Shown: piece after piece, positions 19,545 through 29,137 of the stretch
Layout of the letters: every line of letters starts with the position of its first letter
How positions within the stretch are numbered: position 1 is the first letter of the stretch
Assembly (NCBI RefSeq): GCF_000212375.1
Contig: NC_015501.1
Coordinates: forward strand, 186,001-250,000
From: Porphyromonas asaccharolytica DSM 20707
GTDB taxonomy: Bacteria; Bacteroidota; Bacteroidia; Bacteroidales; Porphyromonadaceae
Length of the DNA stretch: 64,000 nt
Reading direction: 5' to 3'
The notes under the pieces: generated by a model
What the model was told of the DNA's origin: nothing
Database searches by the model: none
Seen by the model: the letters and a program-made list of their open reading frames with translations, nothing else
Made by a program: the position numbers and the translations under genes

Positions 19545-20477
19545 TTGTCCGCTAAGCTCTATCATACGGCTGTCCTCTGTGAGGACTCTCTCGACTTATT
19601 GGTCACGACACCCACGGGTCTCTATGTAGATGTCACGATGGGTGGCGGGGGACACTCTCGTGCGCTCCTCGAGCGACTCGCTCCTGAGGGGCGCTGCATC
19701 GGTCTCGATCAAGACCCTGATGCGGTCGTCAATGCCCCTACGGATAGTCGCTATCACTTTGTGGCGACAAACTTTCGCTACCTAGGGCAGTGGCTCGACT
19801 ACTGGGGACTCACAGGCCAGGTGGATGGGATCTTGGCAGACCTAGGGGTCTCGTCACATCACTTCGACAGTGAGGAGCGGGGCTTTAGCTTTCGCTATGA
19901 GGAGGCAATGCCCGATATGCGTATGAATAGTCGATCGGGCGTCACGGCTCGTGACATACTGCTGAGCTACAGCGAGGAGCAGCTGGCCGATATACTATAT
20001 TATTATGGTGAGCTACATGATGCTCGTCGCATTGCGGCTCTGCTCGTGTCGCATCGTGCCGTGGGCTACCCGACGATCGCTGCTCTCATGGAGGTGCTGA
20101 CGCCAGTCCTACCTAAGGGAGGCCCTCAGCTACGCAATAAGCTGAGCCGTATCTTCCAGGCACTGCGCATCGAGGTGAATGATGAGCTGGGCGCTCTACG
20201 TCAACTGCTGAGCGACTCGGTGCGTCTCCTCAAGCCTGGAGGGCGCATAGCGATCATCTCTTATCACTCACTGGAGGATCGTATGGTCAAGGAGTTCTTC
20301 CGTCTAGGGTGCTTCGAGCAGCCGAGTGAGGCTCTGGCAGGTATGCCCCTGTCGGCACCGGCACCTCTACGTGTAGTTACAAAAAAAGCTATCACACCCT
20401 CTGCGGATGAGATAGCAGATAATAATCGTGCTCGTAGCGCTAAGCTGCGTGTTGCGGAGCGTCGTGAGAATATTTGA
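19545..20477 (+). CDS. rsmH: 16S rRNA (cytosine-1402-N4)-methyltransferase
   Basis: SAM-dependent methyltransferase (MraW) modifying 16S rRNA C1402; conventionally the first enzyme gene of the division/cell wall cluster. Motifs: YHTAVLCEDSLDLL near the N-terminus, the SAM site YVDVTMGGGGHSRALLE, DGILADLGVSSHHFD, and KPGGRIAIISYHSLEDR. I chose the TTG at 19545, giving 310 aa and placing YHTAVL at residue 6, as usual in the family. The frame is open back to a GTG at 19461 (338 aa), but those 28 residues have no family counterpart and overlap the promoter boxes. No mraZ gene precedes it. ftsL follows after 13 bp. Confidence 0.92.
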   Translation: MSAKLYHTAVLCEDSLDLLVTTPTGLYVDVTMGGGGHSRALLERLAPEGRCIGLDQDPDAVVNAPTDSRYHFVATNFRYLGQWLDYWGLTGQVDGILADLGVSSHHFDSEERGFSFRYEEAMPDMRMNSRSGVTARDILLSYSEEQLADILYYYGELHDARRIAALLVSHRAVGYPTIAALMEVLTPVLPKGGPQLRNKLSRIFQALRIEVNDELGALRQLLSDSVRLLKPGGRIAIISYHSLEDRMVKEFFRLGCFEQPSEALAGMPLSAPAPLRVVTKKAITPSADEIADNNRARSAKLRVAERRENI

Positions 20478-20490
20478 GTGAGAAGAGAAG

Positions 20491-21171
20491 ATGGTTAAGA
20501 TAGACGATACATACTTTGACGATAACCTTGAGGAGCAGCTTCAGGAGCCAGCACCCGTGGCTACTGATGATGAGTCTGTAACTGAGCCTGAGCCGAGACC
20601 TCTGCTAGGAGATCTCCTTGATGAAGATAGTTCTTCTGAAATTGCTGAGACGGACACTCCGAGCGACAGCGCACCCGCTGTAGCTGCACTAGACCAGGCA
20701 GACGATGAGGTAGCAGGCGAAGTGGCAAGCACACCCTCCACGCCAGAGTCTACGCCTCTCGAAGAGCCAAGCGCTCTAGAAGAGCTAGAGGCAGATGATG
20801 CCGATGAAGGGCTCTCTGAGGAGCCTGCCCGGTCTACCCGCAAGCGCTCTTCGTATGGTCTGTGGTATTGGCTAGGCGGTGATATGCTGGAGCAGCCCGC
20901 CTTTAGAAAGTATATACCCGCCTTTATCGCTATCCTCCTGATGGGACTGATCCATGTCACAAGCAACTATCAGATCATCTCCAAGCGTCGCCAGATAGAT
21001 AAGCTGGAGACGCAGGTCAAAGACTTAACCTACAAGCACATGGAGAGCGTCAGCGAGCTAACGCGTCGCAGCATCGGAGGTAACTTCGAGCAGCAGCTCC
21101 AGGCGATGGGGTCGGATCTTGAGGCACCCTCGCAGCAGTCGATCATCCTCTATCGTGATGCTAAGAAATAA
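20491..21171 (+). CDS. ftsL: FtsL-like division protein with acidic N-terminal extension
   Basis: Small bitopic protein in the position of ftsL between rsmH and the ftsI-type gene. 226 aa, about twice the usual length: residues 1-120 are strongly acidic and low complexity (Asp, Glu, Ser, Pro), then RKRSSYGLWYWLGGDML, a single membrane helix (about 149-165, YIPAFIAILLMGLIHV) and a periplasmic coiled coil with heptad pattern (RRQIDKLETQVKDLTY). The C-terminal part matches FtsL-like proteins of Bacteroidetes, which act with FtsQ and FtsB-like proteins to activate septal peptidoglycan synthesis. Function is assigned from position and topology; sequence similarity in this family is weak. Confidence 0.8.
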   Translation: MVKIDDTYFDDNLEEQLQEPAPVATDDESVTEPEPRPLLGDLLDEDSSSEIAETDTPSDSAPAVAALDQADDEVAGEVASTPSTPESTPLEEPSALEELEADDADEGLSEEPARSTRKRSSYGLWYWLGGDMLEQPAFRKYIPAFIAILLMGLIHVTSNYQIISKRRQIDKLETQVKDLTYKHMESVSELTRRSIGGNFEQQLQAMGSDLEAPSQQSIILYRDAKK

Positions 21172-21201
21172 TCACTCTCCTCTCTAACGAACACGCTCTC
21201 T

Positions 21202-23442
21202 ATGTCGAAGCATAGTCCTATCATAGCTCGCTACCGCGCTTTAGGCTTCCTAGCCATCTTGATGACTCTATGGGTCTTTGTCAAGGTGATCGGCATCATC
21301 TTCGTCGAAGGCCCTACGTGGCGTAAGATGGCTCAAAACTTTCATCGCCCTGATACGGTGACGATCTCACCACTACGAGGCAATATTATTTCATCAGACG
21401 GACACATCGTCGCTATTAGCAAGCCTGCATACAAGCTTTATCTAGACTTCGGTGCAGAAGCTATTCAGCAAATGGAGCCTGACTCGCTCTACAAGCAGCT
21501 AGACTCGCTAGCCTACCAGATGAGTCTCTGGGAGAAGGGCGAGCAAGCCACCTATCAGGCACTACGCAAGCGACTTCGTGAGGGCTATCGCAAGGCACAG
21601 CATAAGCAGCCGGGCTATCGCTACGTATCTATATATCCCTACGAAGTGAGCCATGTGGAGTACCAGCGACTCAAGCAGACTTATCCACTGATGATGACGG
21701 TGGAGCGCAAGGGGCGTATGGTGCGTCGCCGTGGCCCGCTCAGAAATGGACTGACGCATGAGGAGCGCGCACTACGTGACAGGCCTTATGGCGAGCTGGC
21801 GAGACGTACGATAGGTAGTGTCTACAAGGAGGTCAAGGGAGATCTCACGCAGGGTGAGTATGGTCTAGAGCAGAGCTTTGACACCTTACTGCGAGGCGAG
21901 CCTGGACTAGCGGTAAGACAGTACTTAGCGGGATCGAACCGACAGAACACGCTACAGCCTCCTCGTGATGGCTACAATGTGTACACCACACTGGATATGA
22001 ATCTGCAGCAGATCGTGCATCGCGCCCTCTATGAGCAGATGACACAGTTTGAGGCGGACTACGGAGGGGCTATCCTGATGGAGGTAGAGACGGGTCGTAT
22101 CCTGGCACTAGCCAACCTCACGAAGGGCTCTCAGTCTTACTACGAGGGGGCTAACTATGCCCTCAGTGCACTCAACGAGCCTGGCTCTACGATGAAGACG
22201 CCCTTTATGATGGCTGCCCTAGATGATGGGGTCTGTACGCCTACCGATACGATCGACACGGGCAATGGAGTCTTTAAGTATGGAGGCTACAACATCCGTG
22301 ATCACAATGCTAATCGCGGTGGTTATGGGCGTATCTCGGTAGCTCAGGGCCTATGGTATTCGAGTAACATCGTCCTAGCTAAGATTGCGATCAAAGGGTA
22401 TGTAGAGCACCCCGATGGGCTTTATCAGCATCTAAGCAACTATGGGATGCTGGAGCGACTGGATGTAGGGCTAGAAGGAGTCGCTACTCCAACGATCATA
22501 CGCCCTGAGGATAAGAGCTACGGCAACTCGACGATCCCGGGCATCAGCCGTGGCTATGGTATCTCGGTGCCAGCGATCAATACACTTAACTTTTACAACG
22601 CTATCGCCACCGGCGGACGTGTCATGCGCCCCTATCTAGTGGATCGCGTAGAGGATGCTGAGGGTAAGGTGATTCAGGAGTATCACCCTCTAGTACTTCA
22701 TGAGAATATCTGCAAGCCGGCTACGCTCGACTCGATACGCTCCATGCTGGACAATGTAGTCATACGAGGCACTGCTAAAGGACCGGTACACTCTGAGCTG
22801 ATCTCTATCAGTGGCAAGACAGGTACGGCTCTGATGAGCAATCATGGTAGCGGAGGTTATCGTGCTGGTGGGGAGGTCTATATGACTTCGTTTTGCGGCT
22901 ACTTCCCCTCAGATCATCCTAAGTATAGTTGCATCATCTTTGTGGTCAATCCGCACGGCGTAGGTCGTGCCTCAGGAGGTATCGTAGCGGGTCGTGGCGT
23001 GAAGCGTATCGCTGAGGAGATCTACACGCTTTCTAATCCTATCCTCCTAGACACGATCACCCCGCACCCTGCCAGTGAGCGGTTGAAGCATTTGGATCTA
23101 GCTGGCGGTGAGAAGAAGCGTGTCGAGAGCTTTGTCAATGCTTACAAGATCCCTGAGATTAAATCCCAAAGTTCTAGCAAGGTGGGCTCTGACCAAATGG
23201 TCGTACCTCAGTATGGACATGAGGGAGTGGAGCTACATCCTCTAGCTCGTTACTCTAAGGGAGTGATGCCAAGGCTTGTAGGCTTAGCACCCAGCGAGGC
23301 GGTCTATCAGATTAGCCTGCTGGGACTGGAGGTGCAGTTGGTCGGCTATGGACGGGTCATAGCGCAGAGCATCCCTATCGGTACACCTATTCATCCAGGA
23401 CAAAAGGTGATCCTCCATCTAGGCAATAATCATAGACAGTAA
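21202..23442 (+). CDS. ftsI: Penicillin-binding protein, septal transpeptidase with PASTA domain
   Basis: Class B PBP (FtsI/PBP3-like), 746 aa, that cross-links septal peptidoglycan. One N-terminal membrane helix (about residues 13-33), a pedestal domain (about 55-260), and a transpeptidase domain with SxxK as STMK (Ser about 329), SxN as SSN (about 387) and KTG as SGKTGTA (about 538). A C-terminal PASTA domain (about 690-746, MPRLVGLAPSEAV) is present, common in Bacteroidetes FtsI. It lies 30 bp after ftsL and 20 bp before murE, in one transcription unit. Confidence 0.95.
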   Translation: MSKHSPIIARYRALGFLAILMTLWVFVKVIGIIFVEGPTWRKMAQNFHRPDTVTISPLRGNIISSDGHIVAISKPAYKLYLDFGAEAIQQMEPDSLYKQLDSLAYQMSLWEKGEQATYQALRKRLREGYRKAQHKQPGYRYVSIYPYEVSHVEYQRLKQTYPLMMTVERKGRMVRRRGPLRNGLTHEERALRDRPYGELARRTIGSVYKEVKGDLTQGEYGLEQSFDTLLRGEPGLAVRQYLAGSNRQNTLQPPRDGYNVYTTLDMNLQQIVHRALYEQMTQFEADYGGAILMEVETGRILALANLTKGSQSYYEGANYALSALNEPGSTMKTPFMMAALDDGVCTPTDTIDTGNGVFKYGGYNIRDHNANRGGYGRISVAQGLWYSSNIVLAKIAIKGYVEHPDGLYQHLSNYGMLERLDVGLEGVATPTIIRPEDKSYGNSTIPGISRGYGISVPAINTLNFYNAIATGGRVMRPYLVDRVEDAEGKVIQEYHPLVLHENICKPATLDSIRSMLDNVVIRGTAKGPVHSELISISGKTGTALMSNHGSGGYRAGGEVYMTSFCGYFPSDHPKYSCIIFVVNPHGVGRASGGIVAGRGVKRIAEEIYTLSNPILLDTITPHPASERLKHLDLAGGEKKRVESFVNAYKIPEIKSQSSSKVGSDQMVVPQYGHEGVELHPLARYSKGVMPRLVGLAPSEAVYQISLLGLEVQLVGYGRVIAQSIPIGTPIHPGQKVILHLGNNHRQ

Positions 23443-23462
23443 AGCGGAATCTTCTTATAGAT

Positions 23463-24962
23463 ATGAATCTCAAACCACTCAATAATTATATAGTAGCACT
23501 CACCGAGGAGCATCTCCTGAGCCAAGCATACACAGGAGATGTCTCTATAGCGCAGTGCCAGGTGACCTCTATCGAGCAGGACTCACGTCGTGTGTCGGAG
23601 GGGTGTATCTTCGTAGCACTACGTGGCGTGCATGTGGATGGTGCCGACTACATCCCGAAAGCGCTTGCAGCGGGCTGTCGTATCATCGTCACAGAGCTCC
23701 CTCGGCCTGAGAGCGCCTCTGACGAGGTGGTGTGGCTCACGGTGACTGACACGGCGAAGGCGATAGCTGTCTTAGCCTCTGTCTACTATGATCGTCCTGA
23801 GCGACAGCTCACGATCGTAGGAGTCACGGGGACCAATGGCAAGACGACCACTGCTACGCTATGCTATCAGCTGTGGAGCTGGCTCGGCATGCGCGCTGCG
23901 CTCTTTAGCACGGTCTGCATACGTATCGGCGACAAAGAGTATCCCGCCACCCACACGACGCCCGATGCTCTCGAACTGCATCGTGTGATGCGCGATATGG
24001 TCGATGCGGGGTGTCGCTATCTCTTTATGGAGGTTTCTTCGCACGCTCTGGTACAGCAACGGGTCTACGGGTTGCCTTTTGCACTCGCTCTCTTTACCAA
24101 TCTGACGCGTGACCACCTGGACTACCACGGCACGATGCAGGCCTACATTGCCGCAAAGAAGCTGCTCTTTGACCATCTCACACCAGATGCCTACGCTCTA
24201 GTCAATGCGGATGACCGCAATGGTAGCGTCATGGTACAAAACTGCGCTGCACACCTACACACCTATGCGATGCGTAGCCATGCGGACTATATGGCTCAAT
24301 TGCTGGGACAGTATGTGGACGGCTCTACCCTACTGCTGGACAACGAAGAGGTGGAAATCAAGCTCGTCGGAAGCTACAACGCTTACAACGTGACGGCCGT
24401 CTACGGTGTGGCTCGTCTTCTCCTACCTGATCTGGACAAGAGCTTGATCCTACGTGGTATCTCTAGTCTGGAGCATGTGAATGGACGCTTTGACCTGCTC
24501 GCCTCCCCAAGAGGTTACCACGTCGTGGTAGACTATGCGCACACGCCTGACGCTCTGGAGAATCTTCTCAAGACGGTCTCCGAGCTGAACGCCTCACAGG
24601 TCTACGTCGTGGTCGGAGCTGGCGGCGATCGGGACATGGGCAAGCGTCCTGAGATGGGGCGTATCGCCTACAATATGTGCGACCATCTATACCTTACGTC
24701 AGACAATCCACGCTCCGAGGATCCGCAGACGATCATTGATCAAATGCTCGAGGGCATTCCTCAGGCGGAGCGTGACGAGGTCTACACCAACGTCTCACGT
24801 CGCCAAGCGATCACTGATGCTTGCGCAGCTGCGCAGCGTGGCGACCTGGTAGTCATCGCAGGCAAGGGACATGAGACCTATCAAGAGATAGAGGGTGTCA
24901 GACACCACTTCGACGACAAAGAGGTGGTGCGAGAGATCTTTGCAGAAGAGGAGCATGCGTAG
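23463..24962 (+). CDS. murE: UDP-MurNAc-tripeptide synthetase
   Basis: Cytosolic ATP-dependent ligase adding the third amino acid to UDP-MurNAc-L-Ala-D-Glu. 499 aa, normal length. Three Mur domains: N-terminal UDP-binding part with the QDSRRVSEGCIFVAL motif, the central ATPase with GVTGTNGKTTTATL (about residues 121-134), and the C-terminal domain with DYAHTPDALE. DNPRSEDP (about residues 417-424) corresponds to the DNPR signature of enzymes that add meso-diaminopimelate, so a DAP-type peptidoglycan is inferred. It sits between ftsI and mraY as in the standard cluster. Confidence 0.96.
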   Translation: MNLKPLNNYIVALTEEHLLSQAYTGDVSIAQCQVTSIEQDSRRVSEGCIFVALRGVHVDGADYIPKALAAGCRIIVTELPRPESASDEVVWLTVTDTAKAIAVLASVYYDRPERQLTIVGVTGTNGKTTTATLCYQLWSWLGMRAALFSTVCIRIGDKEYPATHTTPDALELHRVMRDMVDAGCRYLFMEVSSHALVQQRVYGLPFALALFTNLTRDHLDYHGTMQAYIAAKKLLFDHLTPDAYALVNADDRNGSVMVQNCAAHLHTYAMRSHADYMAQLLGQYVDGSTLLLDNEEVEIKLVGSYNAYNVTAVYGVARLLLPDLDKSLILRGISSLEHVNGRFDLLASPRGYHVVVDYAHTPDALENLLKTVSELNASQVYVVVGAGGDRDMGKRPEMGRIAYNMCDHLYLTSDNPRSEDPQTIIDQMLEGIPQAERDEVYTNVSRRQAITDACAAAQRGDLVVIAGKGHETYQEIEGVRHHFDDKEVVREIFAEEEHA

Positions 24963-25026
24963 ATAACGTACCTTTGTTCTTCACTTAGTCCTTCCCCTAT
25001 AATCTTATCAACTTACTCATCACACT

Positions 25027-26286
25027 ATGCTTTATCACCTCTACGATTGGCTACAAGCAAACGACGTCCCCGGCTGGCGACTAGCTCAGTATGTCACCTT
25101 TCGGGCTGGTGTCAGCTTTATCTTAGCGCTGATCTTCAGCACGATCATCGGTCGGCGCATCATCCACTGGCTACATCGCATGCAGATAGGCGAAGTGGTG
25201 CGTACGCTAGGACTGGAGGGCGAGGCTATGAAGACAGGCACCCCAACGATGGGGGGTATCATCATCATCATAGCGATCATTGTCCCGACGCTCCTCTTCG
25301 CTCGCCTAGACAATGTCTATATACAACTGATGCTCTTCACGACCATTACAATGGGCGCCTTGGGCTTTATTGATGACTATATCAAGGTCTTTAAGAAAAA
25401 CAAGGCGGGGCTCCACGGGCGTTACAAAATCATCGGACAGGTGCTCCTAGGCGTTGTCGTGGCACTCACCTTCTACTTGAGTCCAGACATTATCATTCGA
25501 GAGAATCAAGAGGTGGTCAACAACGGGCGTATCGAGCAGGTGACCTTCGCCAGTCAAGAGTCGAAAAATACGCAGACGACTATTCCCTTTGTCAAGAACA
25601 ATAACTTCGACTACCTATCGCTAGTTCCTGCCTCTACACCAAATCGCGAACTGGTCGGCTGGATCCTCTTCTCGATCATCATCATCCTCATTGTGACCTT
25701 TATCTCTAACTGTGTCAACCTGACGGATGGCCTGGACGGACTAGCGGCGGGGACGGCCGCACCCGCAGGTGTGGCTCTGGCGGTACTCGCCTATGTCTCC
25801 TCACACATAGCACTCGCTAGCTACTTTAGCATCATGTTTATCCCAGGAGCTGAGGAGCTGGTGATCTTTGGGGCGGCTTTCGTGGGAGCTACTTTTGGCT
25901 TCCTTTGGTACAACGCTTATCCTGCACAGGTCTTTATGGGCGATACGGGTAGTCTCGCCATCGGTAGTATCATCGCCGTGATGGCTATTCTCATTCGCAA
26001 GGAGCTACTCCTACCGATCCTCTGCTTCCTCTTTATCATCGAGGGTCTATCCTCACTGATACAGCAAGCATACTTTAAGATTACTAAGCGACGCACGGGG
26101 ACGGGCCGACGGATCTTCAAGATGTCGCCCCTACACCACCACTTTCAGAAAGCGGGCAATAGCGGTATCGACGCCCTGATCCAGAGACCTCTGGCACCCA
26201 TCCGAGAGGCGAAGATCACCGTCCGCTTTTGGCTTATAGCTATCCTACTAGCTGTCCTAACGGTCATCACGCTTAAGATGCGATAA
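25027..26286 (+). CDS. mraY: Phospho-MurNAc-pentapeptide transferase
   Basis: Inner-membrane enzyme forming lipid I from UDP-MurNAc-pentapeptide and undecaprenyl phosphate. 419 aa with about ten helices; longer than the E. coli enzyme (360) because of a periplasmic insertion at about residues 155-205, as is common in Bacteroidetes. Active-site motifs are seen: GTPTMGG near residue 75, FIDDYIKVFKKNKAGLHG (about 115-133), NLTDGLDGLA (about 234-243) and SPLHHHFQKAG near 373. It follows murE after 64 bp and precedes murD after 28 bp. Confidence 0.97.
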   Translation: MLYHLYDWLQANDVPGWRLAQYVTFRAGVSFILALIFSTIIGRRIIHWLHRMQIGEVVRTLGLEGEAMKTGTPTMGGIIIIIAIIVPTLLFARLDNVYIQLMLFTTITMGALGFIDDYIKVFKKNKAGLHGRYKIIGQVLLGVVVALTFYLSPDIIIRENQEVVNNGRIEQVTFASQESKNTQTTIPFVKNNNFDYLSLVPASTPNRELVGWILFSIIIILIVTFISNCVNLTDGLDGLAAGTAAPAGVALAVLAYVSSHIALASYFSIMFIPGAEELVIFGAAFVGATFGFLWYNAYPAQVFMGDTGSLAIGSIIAVMAILIRKELLLPILCFLFIIEGLSSLIQQAYFKITKRRTGTGRRIFKMSPLHHHFQKAGNSGIDALIQRPLAPIREAKITVRFWLIAILLAVLTVITLKMR

Positions 26287-26314
26287 ATAATAGACTTACA
26301 ACGATCTCACAGAT

Positions 26315-27700
26315 ATGCAACGTAACGAATATATCATCCTAGGAGCTGGAGAGAGTGGCGTCGGAGCTGCCATCCTCGCTCAGCAGCAAGGGCTCCCTGT
26401 CTTCGTCTCTGACTCGGGACAGATCAAGCCACAATACAAAGCAGAGCTAGAGCAGTACAGCATCCCCTACGAGGAGGGTGGGCACACCTTCTCACGTATC
26501 TTATCTGCCCAGGAGGTGATCAAGAGCCCTGGTATCCCCGACAGCGCTCCTCTCATACGTCAGCTGGCGGAGCAACAGACACCGATCATCAGTGAGATCG
26601 AGTTCGCCTATCGCTACGCTGGCGATAGCGTGATGATCGCTATCACAGGGAGCAACGGCAAGACCACTACGACCAACTGGCTCTACCACACGCTCCACAA
26701 TGCGGGACTAGACGTCTCTATGGCGGGCAATGTGGGGACGAGCCTAGCTCGTCAGGTAGCGCTTGCTCCGCACGCTTACTATGTGATCGAGTTGAGTAGC
26801 TTTCAGCTGGATCATATGTACCAGTTTAGAGCACACATAGCGATCCTACTCAATATCACGCCCGACCACCTAGATCGCTACGATCACCAGATGGAGCTGT
26901 ATGCACGGGCTAAGATGCGTATCACGCAAAACCAAGAGCCCACCGACTACTTCATCTCTTGGATCGAAGACGACTGGACACAGCGACTACTCAAGGAGCC
27001 TGGCATGGGAGCAGGACGCCGGATCTTCTTCTCTACAAAAGCATCTTCAGACGATGCGGTCGTAGCTTCTAGTCACAACGGACAGCTGCGCTTTGCCCTT
27101 CAAGAGCCCGTCTTTGAATTGCTAGAAACTGACCTAGCCCTTTCGGGGAAGCATAACGTCCAGAACGCCCTAGCCGTCGGTTGCGCTGCGCAAGCCTTAG
27201 GCGTCAAGCCTGAGATCATACAAGCCTCTCTAGAGACCTTTACCAATGTACCCCACCGCTTAGAGTATATCGCGAGCATCGATGGCGTAGACTACATCAA
27301 CGACTCCAAGGCGACCAACATCAACAGCACTTGGTATGCCCTCGAGAGTATGCGCAAGCCGACGATCCTCATACTAGGTGGTACTGACAAAGGCAATGAC
27401 TACAACGATCTGATGGAGCTAGTCAAGGAAAAGGTCGTCGGACTGATCTACCTGACGACCGACTCCGCCAAGCTCCACCGCAGCTTCGACAGTGTCATAC
27501 CACGCCACGAAGAGGTTACCTCCATGCGTGACGCTATCGCTGCTGCACGCCAGATGGCCACGGCGGGAGATACCGTATTGCTGTCGCCAGCCTGTGCCAG
27601 CTTTGATCTCTTCACCTGCTATGAAGATCGTGGCGACCAGTTCAGAGCAGAGGTGCTCGCCATCGCCCAGCAGCAAGGTGATACTGACAGATCTCTCTAG
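26315..27700 (+). CDS. murD: UDP-MurNAc-L-alanine:D-glutamate ligase
   Basis: Cytosolic ligase adding D-Glu to UDP-MurNAc-L-Ala. 461 aa. N-terminal Rossmann domain (ILGAGESGVGAAILA), a KSPGIPDSAP motif, the ATPase P-loop AITGSNGKTTTTNW (about residues 109-122), and the C-terminal domain with the conserved NDSKATNINSTWYALES (about 330-346). It is in the usual place after mraY, with ftsW beginning 15 bp later. All key motifs are intact. Confidence 0.97.
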   Translation: MQRNEYIILGAGESGVGAAILAQQQGLPVFVSDSGQIKPQYKAELEQYSIPYEEGGHTFSRILSAQEVIKSPGIPDSAPLIRQLAEQQTPIISEIEFAYRYAGDSVMIAITGSNGKTTTTNWLYHTLHNAGLDVSMAGNVGTSLARQVALAPHAYYVIELSSFQLDHMYQFRAHIAILLNITPDHLDRYDHQMELYARAKMRITQNQEPTDYFISWIEDDWTQRLLKEPGMGAGRRIFFSTKASSDDAVVASSHNGQLRFALQEPVFELLETDLALSGKHNVQNALAVGCAAQALGVKPEIIQASLETFTNVPHRLEYIASIDGVDYINDSKATNINSTWYALESMRKPTILILGGTDKGNDYNDLMELVKEKVVGLIYLTTDSAKLHRSFDSVIPRHEEVTSMRDAIAAARQMATAGDTVLLSPACASFDLFTCYEDRGDQFRAEVLAIAQQQGDTDRSL

Positions 27701-27715
27701 CCTATCTGACTCTCT

Positions 27716-29128
27716 ATGATACCACAAGACGAACGCTATACAAGCCAAGATACCACCACGCATTCGGACATTTTCGACCTCTCTCCCCGTGAGGAGACAG
27801 AACCTATCGATAACGAGAGCGCAGAGCCATCCGAAGAAAGTGCTCAGCACGCTACCGAGGTCGAGCCGAAACCACGCAAGCCACGCATTACAGGCGACCG
27901 CTCGTTGTGGTTTCTCTACTTTGCCTTCCTGGCCACGTCGCTGCTCTTCATCTATAGTGCTACCAGCACACTGGCTTACCGAGGAGAGAGCTTGTACGCA
28001 CCCTTTACAGGTCATCTCAAGCATATCATCTTGTCGGTGATTGCAGCGTGGGGTTGCTCACGGATGAACCGCTCCTTGACACGTTACGGAGGAATCCTTT
28101 TTTTCATCGGATCTCTCATACTCGTCATCTTAACCCTTTTCGTCGGCACAGAGACCAATGAGGCGAAGCGTACGCTCCTGGGCATACAGCCCTCAGAGTT
28201 CTATAAGGTGGGGGTCATCTTTCTCGCTTCCGCCATCCTCTCTATACGCGAACTGAGTAACAACCAGCGCTTCTATATCTTCTGCGGCATCACCGCTATC
28301 GGACTCATCTTCGTTGCCAAGGAGAGTCTCTCGATGGGTATCATCATCATCACATTTGTCCTCGGCATAGGACTCGTACAGACGGGATTCTCCAAGAGTC
28401 TCCTCCTCATCGGGGGCATAGGAGCTGGTCTCATCGTACTACTCCTAGCGTGCCTCCTCTTACTGCCCGATAGCATCGTGATGAAAAACAGTAGTACAGC
28501 GCGCTGGAAAGGACGTATCGAAGACTTTACCTCTAAGTCTGACTCCAGTAAGTTTGTCATCGATGAGGACAACTTTCAGGAGCAGCACGCACGCATCGCC
28601 ATCGCCCGAAGCAATGGTACGGGCGTATTCCCAGGCAATAGTGTGGAGCGAGACATCCTCCCCGAGGCTTACTCCGACTTTATCTATGCGATCATCATCG
28701 AGGAGACAGGCTTCATCGGTATGATCTGGGTGCCGCTACTCTATATTCTTCTCTTCTTCAAGCTCTCTCGCTGGGCGACACGATCTCAGCGCAACTGGCA
28801 GCGCATCTTCCTCCTCGGTGTAGGCATCATGTACACCACGCAGGCGATCATACACATGTGTGTCGTCACAGGCATATCGCCCAATACTGGTCAGACGCTA
28901 CCGCTCATCAGTCGTGGAGGCTCCTCGCTCCTCGCTACCTCCATAGCCATCGGAGTCTGCATAGCGATCACAAGACAGATCCGCCAGGACGAGTACCGAC
29001 AGCAACTAGAGAGCGAAAGCAAAGCTAAGGAAGAGGTCGTTGCTGCCGAAGCGGTCGTTGCGAACACCACGCCAGTCGAAGGGAGTCCCCTAGCCTCCTC
29101 TTCTGACGAGGTAGATAGTATGGCGTAG
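27716..29128 (+). CDS. ftsW: FtsW/RodA/SpoVE family peptidoglycan polymerase, probably FtsW
   Basis: Multi-pass SEDS glycosyltransferase that polymerises septal glycan with its class B PBP partner. 470 aa. An acidic hydrophilic N-terminal stretch of about 55 residues precedes roughly ten helices; the large periplasmic loop is near residues 250-300. The conserved catalytic-loop segment is recognisable around AIARSNGTGVFPGN, and the late signature LPLISRGGSSLLATSIAIG (about 399-417) is present. A hydrophilic Glu/Ala/Val tail of about 45 residues ends the protein. It is the last gene of the cluster here: murG, murC, ftsQ, ftsA and ftsZ, which usually follow, are replaced by aroE on the other strand. 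Confidence 0.93.
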   Translation: MIPQDERYTSQDTTTHSDIFDLSPREETEPIDNESAEPSEESAQHATEVEPKPRKPRITGDRSLWFLYFAFLATSLLFIYSATSTLAYRGESLYAPFTGHLKHIILSVIAAWGCSRMNRSLTRYGGILFFIGSLILVILTLFVGTETNEAKRTLLGIQPSEFYKVGVIFLASAILSIRELSNNQRFYIFCGITAIGLIFVAKESLSMGIIIITFVLGIGLVQTGFSKSLLLIGGIGAGLIVLLLACLLLLPDSIVMKNSSTARWKGRIEDFTSKSDSSKFVIDEDNFQEQHARIAIARSNGTGVFPGNSVERDILPEAYSDFIYAIIIEETGFIGMIWVPLLYILLFFKLSRWATRSQRNWQRIFLLGVGIMYTTQAIIHMCVVTGISPNTGQTLPLISRGGSSLLATSIAIGVCIAITRQIRQDEYRQQLESESKAKEEVVAAEAVVANTTPVEGSPLASSSDEVDSMA

Positions 29129-29137
29129 TCTCTACGC

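Noticed and set aside
27419-28024. 201-codon minus-strand frame across the murD-ftsW junction
   Set aside because: Antisense shadow spanning two conserved genes, with no recognisable domain or promoter.
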